Assembly (NCBI RefSeq): GCF_947492535.1
Contig: NZ_CANLNH010000005.1
Coordinates: forward strand, 186,001-250,000
DNA length: 64,000 bases
Source: an uncultured Dokdonia sp.
GTDB taxonomy: Bacteria > Bacteroidota > Bacteroidia > Flavobacteriales > Flavobacteriaceae
Direction of reading: 5' to 3'
Shown: positions 36,009 to 48,254 of the stretch, in pieces
Layout: every line of letters begins with the position of its first letter
Position numbering within the stretch: the stretch's first letter is position 1
Made by a program: the position numbers and the translations under genes
The notes under the pieces: generated by a model
Seen by the model: only the letters and a program-made list of their open reading frames with translations
Told to the model about the DNA's origin: nothing
The model's database searches: none

Positions 36009-38144
36009 TTACGAAATATGCGCTATCATAATATCTAATAATCCAATGGCAGCTTCACTTATTTTAGTTCCAGGTCCAAAAACCGCAACGGCACCAGCGT
36101 CAAATAGGAACTGGTAATCCTGTTGTGGAATGACTCCCCCTACAATTACCATAATATCTGGACGACCTAGCTTTGTAAGTTCTTCAATTACTTTTGGAAC
36201 CAATGTTTTGTGACCCGCTGCAAGCGAAGAAACCCCTAGAATATGAACATCATTTTCCATGGCTTGCTTGGCAGCTTCTTTTGGGGTTTGAAATAATGGG
36301 CCAATATCTACATCAAAGCCTATGTCTGCATATCCAGTTGCGACTACTTTGGCACCTCGATCATGGCCATCTTGTCCCATTTTTGCAATCATAATACGAG
36401 GGCGACGACCATCTAACTCGGCAAATTGGTTTGCAAGTTGTTGCGCTTTCGCGAAAGCGGGATCTTTTTTAATTTCTTTACTATACACGCCACTAAATGA
36501 TTTTATCGTTGCTTTATGCCTACCGTACACATTTTCTAAGGCATCTGAAATTTCACCTAAAGTAGCACGTTCCCGGGCAGCAACTACAGCCAGAGCTAAT
36601 AAATTATCTTTACCAGACCGAGCTGCTTCTGTTAGGTTAGTAAGCGCTTGTGTAACTTTTGCAGTGTCACGTTGTTCTTTAATGTTTTTTAATCGAGCTA
36701 ACTGACCATCTCGTACTTTTGTATTATCTACTTCAAGAATATCAAGGAATTCTTCTTCGGTTGGGCGGTATTTATTGACACCTACAATAATGTCTTGGCC
36801 ACTATCTATACGTGCTTGTTTACGAGCAGCAGCTTCTTCAATACGTAATTTAGGAATTCCAGCTTCTATAGCTTTGGTCATTCCTCCTAAATCTTCTACT
36901 TCTTGAATAAGTTCCCAAGCTTTATGAGCAATAGCATCCGTAAGAGATTCTACATAATAACTTCCAGCCCAAGGATCAACCGTGCGGGTGATTTCTGTTT
37001 CTGTTTGAAGATATATTTGTGTGTTACGCGCTATACGTGCCGAAAAATCTGTAGGTAATGCAATGGCTTCATCAAGCGCATTGGTATGTAAACTTTGTGT
37101 GCCTCCAAAAGCAGCAGCTGTAGCTTCGATACAGGTACGTGCTACATTATTAAAAGGATCTTGTTCTGTAAGACTCCATCCACTGGTTTGACAATGCGTT
37201 CGTAATGCTAATGATTTTGGATTTTTCGGATTGAATTGTGATACTAGTTTTGACCATAACATACGCGCTGCACGCATTTTGGCTACTTCCATAAAGTGAT
37301 TCATTCCTATCGCCCAGAAGAAAGATAAACGAGGTGCAAATGTATCAATATCCATTCCTGCTTTCAATCCTGTACGTATATACTCAAGGCCATCGGCTAG
37401 CGTATAGGCAAGTTCGATATCACAAGTTGCGCCAGCTTCTTGCATGTGATATCCTGAAATTGATATTGAATTGAATTTAGGCATCTCCCTAGAGGTGTAC
37501 TCAAAAATATCTGAGATAATACGCATAGAAGGCGTAGGAGGGTAGATATAAGTGTTACGCACCATAAATTCCTTCAAAATATCATTCTGTATGGTGCCTG
37601 AGAGTTTTTCAGGAGCAACGCCTTGTTCTTCTGCGGCAACAATATAAAACGCCATGATGGGAAGTACAGCGCCATTCATTGTCATAGAGACAGACATTTG
37701 ATCTAGAGGTATTTGATCAAACAATAGTTTCATGTCTTCTACAGAGTCTATAGCCACACCTGCTTTTCCTACATCACCTACCACGCGTTCATGGTCACTA
37801 TCGTATCCTCTATGCGTAGCAAGATCAAAAGCAACAGAGAGTCCTTTTTGTCCTGCAGCAAGATTACGACGGTAAAAAGCATTACTTTCTTCGGCAGTAG
37901 AAAACCCTGCATATTGTCGTATGGTCCATGGTCTTCGTACATACATAGTACTGTAAGGACCTCTTAAATTAGGCGCAATACCAGCTACAAAATCCAAATG
38001 TTCTAAGGTGTCAATATCTTCTTTACTATATGATTTTTTAAGATCTATAGTTTCTGCTGTAGGTGTAACTTCTTTAACGGTAGTATTTTTTACAGCAGTC
38101 TGTAAAGAATCTAAAGTAATATGGTCTAGCTTTTTTCTAGTCAT
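36009..38144 (-). CDS. mutB: Methylmalonyl-CoA mutase, large (catalytic) subunit
   Basis: A B12 enzyme that interconverts methylmalonyl-CoA and succinyl-CoA. The TIM-barrel domain (about 60-560) has typical segments such as [11 protein letters not shown] near 70 and S-I-S-G-Y-H near 228. The C-terminal cobalamin domain has the D592-x-H594-x2-G597 signature. The protein is 711 residues, normal for the family. The palindrome gives A-F-A-K-A near residue 563, in the linker between domains. It is the last gene of the udk-ftsB-mutA-lipoprotein-mutB run. Confidence 0.97.
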   Translation of the reverse strand: MTRKKLDHITLDSLQTAVKNTTVKEVTPTAETIDLKKSYSKEDIDTLEHLDFVAGIAPNLRGPYSTMYVRRPWTIRQYAGFSTAEESNAFYRRNLAAGQKGLSVAFDLATHRGYDSDHERVVGDVGKAGVAIDSVEDMKLLFDQIPLDQMSVSMTMNGAVLPIMAFYIVAAEEQGVAPEKLSGTIQNDILKEFMVRNTYIYPPTPSMRIISDIFEYTSREMPKFNSISISGYHMQEAGATCDIELAYTLADGLEYIRTGLKAGMDIDTFAPRLSFFWAIGMNHFMEVAKMRAARMLWSKLVSQFNPKNPKSLALRTHCQTSGWSLTEQDPFNNVARTCIEATAAAFGGTQSLHTNALDEAIALPTDFSARIARNTQIYLQTETEITRTVDPWAGSYYVESLTDAIAHKAWELIQEVEDLGGMTKAIEAGIPKLRIEEAAARKQARIDSGQDIIVGVNKYRPTEEEFLDILEVDNTKVRDGQLARLKNIKEQRDTAKVTQALTNLTEAARSGKDNLLALAVVAARERATLGEISDALENVYGRHKATIKSFSGVYSKEIKKDPAFAKAQQLANQFAELDGRRPRIMIAKMGQDGHDRGAKVVATGYADIGFDVDIGPLFQTPKEAAKQAMENDVHILGVSSLAAGHKTLVPKVIEELTKLGRPDIMVIVGGVIPQQDYQFLFDAGAVAVFGPGTKISEAAIGLLDIMIAHIS
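36444..36459. repeat. Palindrome copy 9 (in mutB)
   Basis: CGCTTTCGCGAAAGCG, 16 bp perfect. Read as A-F-A-K-A in the interdomain linker. Confidence 0.9.
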
Positions 38145-38149
38145 TCGTA

Positions 38150-38722
38150 TTAGGGTGCTTCTTGCGGTGTTACATTGAGAATTTGCTGGTAATATCCATC
38201 TAATCCTATATATAAAGCGAGGTAACGATCTTTTGTTGCATTACGCCCAAAATTTCTAAAACGAGAATTAAATAATTTTGGGTTCATCGTTTTTGTGTCG
38301 ATAAGAGCATTCATTGTATTTCTTAAATCTTCATCTTTAATATTATCTATAACACATTTTACTGCTGGATGTTCATAATTAAGATGACTTGTAGCTTTAT
38401 CTTTAATAAGAATATTTGCAGCAAGAAGTTCATTTACTAGAGGCAACGTATTAGGAGTCATGATCTCATTATATTTTGCAGATCCATCCATACCTCTGTA
38501 TATAAAAGAACCATATGCTTTTATATTACTTCTATTTATAGAGTCATACTTTGTGTATAAATCGTTTTCAAAACTATACAAAGCTTCATTTAGTAAAGCG
38601 TTATGGGTTTCAGAACAAGAAATGACTTGTTCTTTATCTGCAAATTTAAAATCGAATTTAGCCTTCTGGTTACAACTTGTAATGAGTATCGTTGTTAGAA
38701 TTAAAAAAACAATTTTCTTCAT
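38150..38722 (-). CDS. Unknown lipoprotein inserted between mutA and mutB
   Basis: The signal peptide ends in the lipobox I-T-S-C17. The mature 174 residues are helix-rich and without a known motif. It lies between the two subunits of methylmalonyl-CoA mutase, 24 bp after mutA and 5 bp before mutB, so it should be co-transcribed. No functional link to the mutase is evident, as one is cytoplasmic and the other exported. Confidence 0.65.
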   Translation of the reverse strand: MKKIVFLILTTILITSCNQKAKFDFKFADKEQVISCSETHNALLNEALYSFENDLYTKYDSINRSNIKAYGSFIYRGMDGSAKYNEIMTPNTLPLVNELLAANILIKDKATSHLNYEHPAVKCVIDNIKDEDLRNTMNALIDTKTMNPKLFNSRFRNFGRNATKDRYLALYIGLDGYYQQILNVTPQEAP

Positions 38723-38746
38723 AATGTATATTTTAGATTTAAAAGA

Positions 38747-40114
38747 TTAAACTTCAGTTTTAAGACGTTCTTGTTCCATCTTTTCAGATAGACGTTGTTT
38801 TATGATAGGTTCAATAAGTGTTTTTCTTGGATTGATCTTAACAAAAGGATATAACTCTAATGCTGCTTTCATACGATCATCAGGGTTAGGGTGTTTATTG
38901 GTTCCGAGAAGAATCTTTTCTTGAGTATCAAATTGAGTTTGCTCTTTTTGAGCACTTTCTTTGATTTTACGTTGTATAGTTCCTTCTTTAAGTTGTTTTA
39001 GAAACCCTCCTTGTTGTTCTATGTCTTTAAAAAGTGCTAATGCTTTTTCTGCTAGCTGTTTTGTGATTGCTTCTATATAATAGGTTCCATCAGATGGATT
39101 GCTTACAGCATCAAAATAGCTTTCCTTTTTTAGAATAATCAATTGATTGCGAGAAATGCGTTGTCCAAAATCATTTGTTTTATGATAGATATAATCATAG
39201 GGCATATTAATCACAGTGTCTGCACCGCCTAATACCGCACTCATTGCTTCGGTTGTTGTACGAAGCATATTGGTATTGTAATCATAAATGGTTTTATTAC
39301 GGCGTGTTGGTCTAGCAATGATGTGGGTTGTGACCGCTTTCGCGAAAGCGTACTCCTGCATCAAAACAGTTGACAATTGCCTCAAGGCACGAAGTTTTGC
39401 AATTTCAAAAAAGTAATTGGACCCAATAGCTACTTGGAACGTAATAGATGGTAATGAAACATTCAGTTTTTCTAGATGTGCTAAGTATTCATTTGCATGG
39501 GCTAATCCATATGCAAGTTGCTGTATCATAGTTGCTCCAGCATTTTGATACAGATCTATATCTATAGATAACGTATTTGTTTCTTTTTGGAGTATCGTGT
39601 CAAGAATACGATGGTCTTCTTTTAAATTATGATACCAATTGCCATCTTCAGCTAAATGATTGATGAGGTCTATATGTAAATATATAGCACGATTTCCGGT
39701 TTTCTTGATGATATCTTGGTAGAAATTTTCATCTAGAAATTGTAATTTAAAATGGATAGGAACTTCTGCCTGCGTTAGTGATTTAAATAATTGCTGGATA
39801 TTAAAAGGAGCATCAGCACTAAAATAGAGTGCTTCTGTGCCAGATGATACAACTTCATTTGCGGTTTGTGCTGCTTTGCTAGCATCTTGTATAAAAATAT
39901 CTTCTCCAATATACCAAGTAGAGGGCATTCCGGGTACTTCTGGAAAATCTGTTGCCTCATCTCTATGGTAAAATGGCTTAATATCTATCCCTTCATTACT
40001 ATGCCAAACTAGGGTGTCATTATAGGATGCGCCTTTAAGATCAAACTGTATTTTTTGTTTGAAAGCTTTAGAAGACACGGAGTCAAAATTGGTAAAGAGT
40101 TTATTCTTTGTCAT
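38747..40114 (-). CDS. mutA: Methylmalonyl-CoA mutase, small subunit
   Basis: A 455-residue relative of the mutase barrel without the B12-binding C-terminal domain or most active-site residues, as in the structural small subunit of Bacteroidota and Propionibacterium. Segments such as F-Q-V-A-I-G-S-N-Y-F-F-E-I-A-K-L-R-A near 228 match the mutase family. It overlaps ftsB by 14 bp. The palindrome gives A-F-A-K-A near residue 257. Confidence 0.9.
   Translation of the reverse strand: MTKNKLFTNFDSVSSKAFKQKIQFDLKGASYNDTLVWHSNEGIDIKPFYHRDEATDFPEVPGMPSTWYIGEDIFIQDASKAAQTANEVVSSGTEALYFSADAPFNIQQLFKSLTQAEVPIHFKLQFLDENFYQDIIKKTGNRAIYLHIDLINHLAEDGNWYHNLKEDHRILDTILQKETNTLSIDIDLYQNAGATMIQQLAYGLAHANEYLAHLEKLNVSLPSITFQVAIGSNYFFEIAKLRALRQLSTVLMQEYAFAKAVTTHIIARPTRRNKTIYDYNTNMLRTTTEAMSAVLGGADTVINMPYDYIYHKTNDFGQRISRNQLIILKKESYFDAVSNPSDGTYYIEAITKQLAEKALALFKDIEQQGGFLKQLKEGTIQRKIKESAQKEQTQFDTQEKILLGTNKHPNPDDRMKAALELYPFVKINPRKTLIEPIIKQRLSEKMEQERLKTEV
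39335..39350. repeat. Palindrome copy 10 (in mutA)
   Basis: CGCTTTCGCGAAAGCG, 16 bp perfect. Read as A-F-A-K-A. Confidence 0.9.
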
Positions 40115-40433
40115 TCGTCTGGATACTATCTTCGTATTCTATGATGTAAATCTCTTCGTCAGGTTGTTTCATTAAATATTCTTCACGCGCAAAACGTTCA
40201 AGACCTGCACTATCTTCGAGTTTTTTGATTTGGGCTTGATCTTCTCTTATCTTCGTTTCAAAGTGTTCTTGGTTTCCTTTAAGTTTATCAATGTCTCCAT
40301 TAAGTTCATTGTGAATGAGCCAGGAGTTTCCATCAAACCATAACATCCAGATAATAAAAATGAGAAGTATAAGTACATATTTGTTACTTATAATTTTAAA
40401 CCATTTTTTATGTTGTAATGATTTCAATCCCAT
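40101..40433 (-). CDS. ftsB: FtsB/DivIC-like septum formation protein
   Basis: A small bitopic membrane protein of the divisome. A membrane segment (about 17-38) is followed by a coiled coil (about 45-80) and a conserved motif, A-R-E-E-Y-L-M-K. The ATG at 40433 gives 110 residues, normal for FtsB/DivIC; a longer frame to 40472 would overlap udk. It lies between udk and mutA. Confidence 0.85.
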   Translation of the reverse strand: MGLKSLQHKKWFKIISNKYVLILLIFIIWMLWFDGNSWLIHNELNGDIDKLKGNQEHFETKIREDQAQIKKLEDSAGLERFAREEYLMKQPDEEIYIIEYEDSIQTNDKE

Positions 40434-40455
40434 AATTACGAAGATACTAAAACGC

Positions 40456-41064
40456 TTACGATAAGCGCTCATTTATTATTGTACGTACAATATCTACAGC
40501 TACAGTATTATAACGATTATTTGGAATAATCATATCTGCATATTCTTTTGTAGGTTCAATAAATTGTTGATGCATAGGTTTAAGTGTGTTTTGATATCGG
40601 TTTAATACCTCTTCAAGATCGCGACCACGCTCTGCGATATCACGTTTTAAACGGCGTATTAAACGTTCATCACTATCTGCATGTACAAATATTTTTATAT
40701 CAAATAAATCACGTATTGCTGGATCAGTAAGAATTAAAATACCTTCTACTACAATTACTTTTTTAGGATGGGTAGTAACTGTTTCATCGGTTCTGTTATG
40801 CTCTACAAAAGAGTATACAGGTTGTTCTATAGATTTGCCTTCACGCAATTGTGCTAGGTGACTGCAAAGTAGTTTGAAATCTATAGAGTTAGGATGATCA
40901 AAGTTTACTTTGGTTCTTGAGTCATAATCAAGATGGGAAAGATCCTTGTAATATGAATCTTGCGAAATGATCGTAACTTCACTTTCAGGATTTTCAGAAA
41001 TGATTTTATTTACAACAGTTGTTTTTCCACTTCCAGTACCGCCTCCAATTCCTATAATAAGCAT
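40456..41064 (-). CDS. udk: Uridine kinase
   Basis: It phosphorylates uridine and cytidine in pyrimidine salvage. The P-loop G-G-G-T-G-S-G-K-T spans residues 7-15; further marks are the Q-D-S-Y-Y motif near 40 and R-R-x-x-R-D near 135. At 202 residues it matches the E. coli enzyme in size. It has a well-placed Bacteroidota promoter and is the first gene of the cluster. Confidence 0.95.
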   Translation of the reverse strand: MLIIGIGGGTGSGKTTVVNKIISENPESEVTIISQDSYYKDLSHLDYDSRTKVNFDHPNSIDFKLLCSHLAQLREGKSIEQPVYSFVEHNRTDETVTTHPKKVIVVEGILILTDPAIRDLFDIKIFVHADSDERLIRRLKRDIAERGRDLEEVLNRYQNTLKPMHQQFIEPTKEYADMIIPNNRYNTVAVDIVRTIINERLS

Positions 41065-41083
41065 GCGTTTATTTATTTTGGTT

Positions 41084-41114
41084 CAAAGGTAGAAAAAACT
41101 AATACAGTCATCAA
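41084..41114 (-). promoter_or_regulatory. Promoter of the udk-ftsB-mutA cluster
   Basis: On the minus strand TTG, 20 nt, TACCTTTG, 20 bp before the udk start. Both elements and the spacing fit the Bacteroidota consensus. Confidence 0.75.
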
Positions 41115-41132
41115 TAGACTGTGTTTGAAAAA

Positions 41133-42026
41133 TTACTCAATCACAATGGTATTTTCAAATTCTTGAACAATCGCAAAATAACCCAATGCAAAACTATTTG
41201 GTCTACCTACATTATCAAATATGTTAATGTTATCAATTCCTTCTGCATTTAGGATATTTCCTCTTACAGTCGATACGGGTACTTGGAAAGGCCCATTATC
41301 TGTAAGGTCACTTTGAATAATGAGTTGTTCCATATAGGTGTAAAAGGCTTCATCGGCACCTAGAATACTAATGGTGACTTCTTGACCAGACTCTAGCGGA
41401 AAATCATCTCCTTCATAAAAATAAGAAAACTCAAAGTCTTGTCCTTCAAAGAAGGTGTCTTCTACGGCAAGAAACTCTCCAAAATCAAAATCAAATACAT
41501 AAAAGTCTTCTCGATCTGGTTGGTCTGTAAATGAGATAATAACTTCGGTATCATCTTCATCAAATAGTGTTTCTTCACCTTGTACAATACTATCTATAGG
41601 AGTAGTGGGAACAAATGATGTTCTTGCTAAGTAGAGTTCATCTTGGTAGGTAATACTAAAGATGTATATTGGTTCTGGATTGAGAAGGAAACTAGTTAGA
41701 ATCTTATTATCTATCACAGGAGATACTGTTGTAGGGAATGGTCGGAACAGTCCAGGTTCTCCAGGTACAGGTTCATAAGGGACAAAGCTTCCATTTTCTT
41801 CATTTTGAATTTGCATACTTTGAATTTCGGCGGGTTGTATTTCTCCAAAAAAGGGAGAGCTAAGTGAGACTCTAATGTTTGCTTCCGTGAGTTCTTCAGA
41901 AGTATCTACACGGATTAATGCATCAACAACCAGACGAGGTGGTTCTGAGTCAAGGTCTACATCGACAACATCTTCGCAGCTCGTAAATAGATTTATGATT
42001 AGTAAAAATAAAAATGTCTTTTTCAT
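41133..42026 (-). CDS. DUF4249 lipoprotein, copy 2
   Basis: The lipobox F-T-S-C17 is followed at once by the DUF4249 start E-D-V-V-D-V-D-L. About 297 residues with an Ig-like beta domain. DUF4249 proteins accompany TonB receptors and are thought to sit on the outer membrane as substrate-binding partners. It is a close paralogue of the gene before it, with long near-identical stretches near the C-terminus (N-I-N-I-F-D-N-V-G-R-P). Confidence 0.88.
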   Translation of the reverse strand: MKKTFLFLLIINLFTSCEDVVDVDLDSEPPRLVVDALIRVDTSEELTEANIRVSLSSPFFGEIQPAEIQSMQIQNEENGSFVPYEPVPGEPGLFRPFPTTVSPVIDNKILTSFLLNPEPIYIFSITYQDELYLARTSFVPTTPIDSIVQGEETLFDEDDTEVIISFTDQPDREDFYVFDFDFGEFLAVEDTFFEGQDFEFSYFYEGDDFPLESGQEVTISILGADEAFYTYMEQLIIQSDLTDNGPFQVPVSTVRGNILNAEGIDNINIFDNVGRPNSFALGYFAIVQEFENTIVIE

Positions 42027-42039
42027 AGGGTATATATCC

Positions 42040-42927
42040 TTATTCTATAGTAATACTAGTTTTAAATTCTTGTGATACCGCAAAATACCCAAGCACAAAT
42101 TCTTGAGGTCTTCCTACATTATCAAAAATATTAATATTGTCTACGCCTTCTGCTTTTAAAATATTCCCGCGTACGGTTGTCACGGGAACTTGAAAAGGGC
42201 CATTATCTGTAAGATCGCTTTGTTCTATAAGTAATCCCATATAATTATAAAAGGATTCATTTGCTCCTAAAATGCTAATATTTGTAACATCGCCAGCTTC
42301 TAAATTGGTATCATAGAAGTATGAAAAATCAAATTGTTGATCTTGGAAAAAACGGTCTTCTACGGTTAGATACTCATTAAAATCAAAATCAAATACATAA
42401 AAATTATCTTGTTCTGGAATATCTGTAAACGTAACAATCACTTCGGTGTCATCTTCATCAAATAGCGTTCCATCTCCTTGCACAATAGTATCAATAGGTG
42501 GTGCAGGTGTAAAACGAGTTTCAGCGAGATAGAGTTCGTCTTCAAATGTAAATGTTAGAATAAGTCTTCCGTCTAAGAAAAAATCATTGTTTACAAGTCC
42601 GCCAGGACTTGGACCTGCTTCATCAGAACCTGGAACATATTCATTAGGATTATCTGGATCTTGAGTAAGAAAAACAACTCCAGCAATTGTAGTGATAGCT
42701 TCATTTTGAAGTTGCATACCTGTGAGTGGTGTAGGGGTGACTTCATCAAAAAATGCTCCAGTAGTGGTTACTTTAATACGTAAGGGTGATGCTTCTTCTT
42801 CCAAATTAAGTCGTATCAGTGCATCTACCACAAGCTTTGGTTGCTCTGGTGGCAAGTCTACATCTACCACATCTTCACAGCTGATGCATGAGAGGTATAA
42901 AAGTATTATGTAGCTTAGATGTCTCAC
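42040..42927 (-). CDS. DUF4249 lipoprotein, copy 1
   Basis: The lipobox C-I-S-C17 precedes the same E-D-V-V-D-V-D-L start. The protein has 295 residues. The GTG start abuts the receptor stop, so translation is probably coupled. It differs most from copy 2 in the region around residues 50-100, which could reflect different ligands. Confidence 0.88.
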   Translation of the reverse strand: MRHLSYIILLYLSCISCEDVVDVDLPPEQPKLVVDALIRLNLEEEASPLRIKVTTTGAFFDEVTPTPLTGMQLQNEAITTIAGVVFLTQDPDNPNEYVPGSDEAGPSPGGLVNNDFFLDGRLILTFTFEDELYLAETRFTPAPPIDTIVQGDGTLFDEDDTEVIVTFTDIPEQDNFYVFDFDFNEYLTVEDRFFQDQQFDFSYFYDTNLEAGDVTNISILGANESFYNYMGLLIEQSDLTDNGPFQVPVTTVRGNILKAEGVDNINIFDNVGRPQEFVLGYFAVSQEFKTSITIE

Positions 42928-45303
42928 TTAAAACTTGAAATTATAAGTTACCGATGGAATAGCACCAAAAATTGACGTACGTATGGCTTCATTTCTTCTT
43001 GTATCTTGATTCTGTCTAAAATTAATGGAAGCGGCATTTCGTCTATTATATATATTGTAGACACTAAATACCCATTCAGATTGCCATTTTCTGTTTTTAT
43101 TCTTTCTAGGCGTAAGAGTTGCAGATAGATCTATACGATGAAAATCTGGTAGCCGTTGCTCATTTCTAAACCCATAGGTAGGAATGACAAGTCCTTGGAA
43201 TTCAAACTGGCCAACAGGAAAGTTTGTAGGCTGTCCTGTTTGGTATATAAAGTTTCCTCCAAAACGCCAACTATCACTGAGTTCATAATTTGCATTTACA
43301 GAAATGTCATGTGTTTTATCATAGGGTGTATTGTACCATTGTCCTAAATTAATACCTACTTCGTTTTCATTTCTACCTGGTGTACGTTGTTCTGATTTTG
43401 ATAAAGTATATGCTAACCAGCCTGTAAATTTCCCTTCATTTTTTCGGAATAAGAACTCAAGTCCATAAGCTCTAGCTTCACCACTTAAAATGACTTGTTC
43501 GATGGCGTCATTTGCAATAAGGTCAGCACCATCTATGTAATCTATACGATTATCTATAGCTTTATAAAAAACTTCTGTCTCTATGGTATAGGCATCGTCT
43601 TTTAGATTTTTGAAAAAACCAAGTGCATATTGATCTGATAATTGGGGATCTACAAATTGGCCACTGGGTGTCCAAACATCCAATGGTGTTGGTGAACTTG
43701 TATTTGACAATAAATGAATATACTGTGCTAAATAGGTATAACTTGCTTTAATAGAAGTGTCATCATTAAATGCATAGGATAATGCAAATCTAGGTTCTAA
43801 TGTATTAAACGTAGCAAGTTTGTCACTACGGCTAAAAGAAGTGTCTACATTATTAATCTCTGCTCCTTGGTAGATAAGGAGGAAAGGATCAAAAACAACG
43901 GGGTTATCATCTACATATACATTTACTTCATCTTGTCCTAGTCGTACAAAATTACTCCAACGCAATCCATATTGTAGATTTAACTTGTTTGTAATTTTAT
44001 GTTCCACATCAATGTATGCTGCAAATTCATTGGCAAATTGTTTGGTAAGTTGGTCTTCTACAATACCTGACTCTTCGCTATTGGGTTCTATTTTACCAGG
44101 ATTAAATGAGTAGTACACATTGTTAATTCCATAATTCACTTGAATTTTGTCATTGAGGTAATGCTTTAAATCATATTTGAGATTTGCATTAGTGATCCCA
44201 GAATCCCATGTGAATCCTACAAAATCAAGATCAAGACCATAAAAGTAATCACTATAAATAATGGATAAGTTAGAGAAAAGCTTATCAGAAAAAAGATGGG
44301 TCCATCTAAAGTTCCCTACTGCATTTCCATAATTATTTGAGAAACTATCACTGATGCTAAAGTCATCTCTACCAAAGTAACCAGATAAGTAAATACTGTT
44401 ATTATCGTTAATCTTGTAATTAAGTTTTGTGTTGAGGTCAAAAAAGGAAGCTCTATTGTCTATGTCAAAAAGAGGTAGGAATAAATTTGCATAGGAAGAA
44501 CGACCTCCTACTAAAAAAGCACCTTTTTCTTTTTTGATAGGACCTTCTATGAGTAGTCTACTCGAGATAAGACCTAATCCACCATTCACTTTAAATTGTT
44601 TACTGTTTCCTTCTTTTTGATAAATGTCCAATACAGAAGAGACTCTTCCTCCAAATCGCGCAGGGATTCCTCCTTTATATAATTTTAAATCTTTAATCGC
44701 GTCTGGATTAAATACAGAGAAGAGTCCAAATAAATGAGAAGAATTAAAAATAATAGCTTCATCAAGAAGTATTAAGTTTTGATCGGCGGCACCACCACGA
44801 ACATTAAAGCCAGATGCGGCTTCACCTGCACTTGTCACACCAGGTAATAAAAGAATAGATTTGATCACATCTGCTTCTCCAAGTACTACGGGAATTCGTT
44901 TGATTGTTTCAGCAGAGAGTGAATTGACACTCATCTGTGGTTTTCTAATATTGACACGCTCTACTTTTTCTTCAATAACGATTTCATCAAGAGACTCTGT
45001 GGCCAATGTCAACTGAATGTCTTTTCGAATATCTTTATCTAATACGATGGTTTCTGTAATTTCTTTATACCCTAAATAGCTTACAACAATTTGATAGGTG
45101 CCTTCGGGTAATGTGATAGAATAAAAACCGTATGAATTTGTAGCTACACCATTTGATAACTCAGGAAATAAGACATTTACTCCTATGAGTGTTTCATTAC
45201 TCGAATTATCAGATATGGTCCCGCTAAGGGTAAATTTTTCTTGACAAAATGAAGAACCTATTCCTATACAAAACAGGAAAGCAAAGAGTATACTTTTTTT
45301 CAT
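42928..45303 (-). CDS. TonB-dependent outer-membrane receptor
   Basis: The signal peptide (about 1-20, ending F-C-Q) is followed by a carboxypeptidase-like regulatory domain (about 24-105), a plug domain with G-G-A-A-D-Q-N-L-I-L-L-D-E-A near 169-182, and a 22-strand beta-barrel to the end. It lacks the SusC length (about 1000 residues) and belongs with the receptors that pair with DUF4249. The ligand is unknown. It leads a three-gene operon with two DUF4249 lipoproteins. Confidence 0.93.
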   Translation of the reverse strand: MKKSILFAFLFCIGIGSSFCQEKFTLSGTISDNSSNETLIGVNVLFPELSNGVATNSYGFYSITLPEGTYQIVVSYLGYKEITETIVLDKDIRKDIQLTLATESLDEIVIEEKVERVNIRKPQMSVNSLSAETIKRIPVVLGEADVIKSILLLPGVTSAGEAASGFNVRGGAADQNLILLDEAIIFNSSHLFGLFSVFNPDAIKDLKLYKGGIPARFGGRVSSVLDIYQKEGNSKQFKVNGGLGLISSRLLIEGPIKKEKGAFLVGGRSSYANLFLPLFDIDNRASFFDLNTKLNYKINDNNSIYLSGYFGRDDFSISDSFSNNYGNAVGNFRWTHLFSDKLFSNLSIIYSDYFYGLDLDFVGFTWDSGITNANLKYDLKHYLNDKIQVNYGINNVYYSFNPGKIEPNSEESGIVEDQLTKQFANEFAAYIDVEHKITNKLNLQYGLRWSNFVRLGQDEVNVYVDDNPVVFDPFLLIYQGAEINNVDTSFSRSDKLATFNTLEPRFALSYAFNDDTSIKASYTYLAQYIHLLSNTSSPTPLDVWTPSGQFVDPQLSDQYALGFFKNLKDDAYTIETEVFYKAIDNRIDYIDGADLIANDAIEQVILSGEARAYGLEFLFRKNEGKFTGWLAYTLSKSEQRTPGRNENEVGINLGQWYNTPYDKTHDISVNANYELSDSWRFGGNFIYQTGQPTNFPVGQFEFQGLVIPTYGFRNEQRLPDFHRIDLSATLTPRKNKNRKWQSEWVFSVYNIYNRRNAASINFRQNQDTRRNEAIRTSIFGAIPSVTYNFKF

Positions 45304-45454
45304 AAAAAAGGATTTGTAGTAAATCTAATATCAATTTTTGAGACACAATGTTAAAAAAACAAAAACCTTATTTATGATAAGATTTTTTCGATTTTTCATA
45401 TTGTTTATGGTAAATCCATAAGTATTTGATAATGAAATCGGGTATACTTTTATA

Positions 45455-45470
45455 CGCTTTCGCGAAAGCG
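45455..45470. repeat. Palindrome copy 11 (intergenic)
   Basis: CGCTTTCGCGAAAGCG, 16 bp perfect, between the TonB receptor gene and icd. Confidence 0.9.
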
Positions 45471-45620
45471 GTCAAATTCTCACTCAATACCATCAAATTC
45501 TCATTGATACATTATTAATAGCATACTAAATAGTACATTCGTTTAAGAATTTATAGTACATGAACATAAAATTGCCAAAAGAATTATAGATTTTAAGTCG
45601 GTTAGGTTTATATGTAAAAA

Positions 45621-45643
45621 ACGAGTGCTGTTATAGCACTCGT
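45621..45643 (-). terminator. Terminator of icd
   Basis: A 9-bp stem ACGAGTGCT / AGCACTCGT with a 5-base loop; T tracts follow on both strands (TTTTTT). It ends the minus-strand icd transcript about 90 bp past the stop. Confidence 0.85.
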
Positions 45644-45713
45644 TTTTTTATTCAACTTTTTAGCGGGACCTTAATTTAAAACCCCTTTGTATTATGAATT
45701 ATATGTTGCTTTA

Positions 45714-45733
45714 TACGCTTTCGCGAAAGCGTA
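45714..45733. repeat. Palindrome copy 12 (abuts the icd stop)
   Basis: The palindrome is extended to 20 bp perfect (TACGC...GCGTA) and ends one base before the icd stop codon. Confidence 0.9.
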
Positions 45734-48001
<2,268 letters not shown>

Positions 48002-48013
48002 TTAAAAGGATTG

Positions 48014-48021
48014 CAAATATA
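48014..48021 (-). promoter_or_regulatory. -7 element of icd
   Basis: The minus strand reads TATATTTG, exact TAnnTTTG, 55 bp before the icd start. No -33 TTG at normal spacing. Confidence 0.5.
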
Positions 48022-48138
48022 GCTATTACGATGCATTTATTATAATGTAGTGAGAGGATGAAATAGGTTAATTTTTTGTAAAAAAATGGTTTTTTATTTC
48101 TTGAAGAGATCACATTAATTCCTTTCTTATGAAAAGAC

Positions 48139-48179
48139 AAAAGCCATATCAATGCAAATACATGCTTGATATGGCTTTT
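48139..48179 (-). terminator. Strong hairpin with T tracts (terminator-like)
   Basis: A 14-bp perfect stem (AAAAGCCATATCAA and its complement) closed by an inner GCA/TGC helix. A T tract follows on either strand. No gene ends here, so the transcript it serves is unknown. Confidence 0.6.
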
Positions 48180-48180
48180 T

Positions 48181-48254
48181 AGGTATTTTAAATAGTAAAA
48201 AAACTTGACGTTTGTAAGGGATGTTTCATTCCTATAAAACTATTTAAAATACCT
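48181..48254. repeat. 16-bp perfect inverted repeat with nested hairpin
   Basis: AGGTATTTTAAATAGT (48181-48196) and its exact complement (48239-48254) flank a 42-base loop that holds a 7-bp helix, AGGGATG / CATTCCT. It starts one base after the previous hairpin. Confidence 0.7.

Larger units (their letters stand above)
45304..45733. other. 430-bp intergenic region with two palindrome copies and a terminator
   Basis: No coding frame. It has two copies of the TTTCGCGAAA palindrome 261 bp apart and the icd terminator. The rest is AT-rich. Confidence 0.6.
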
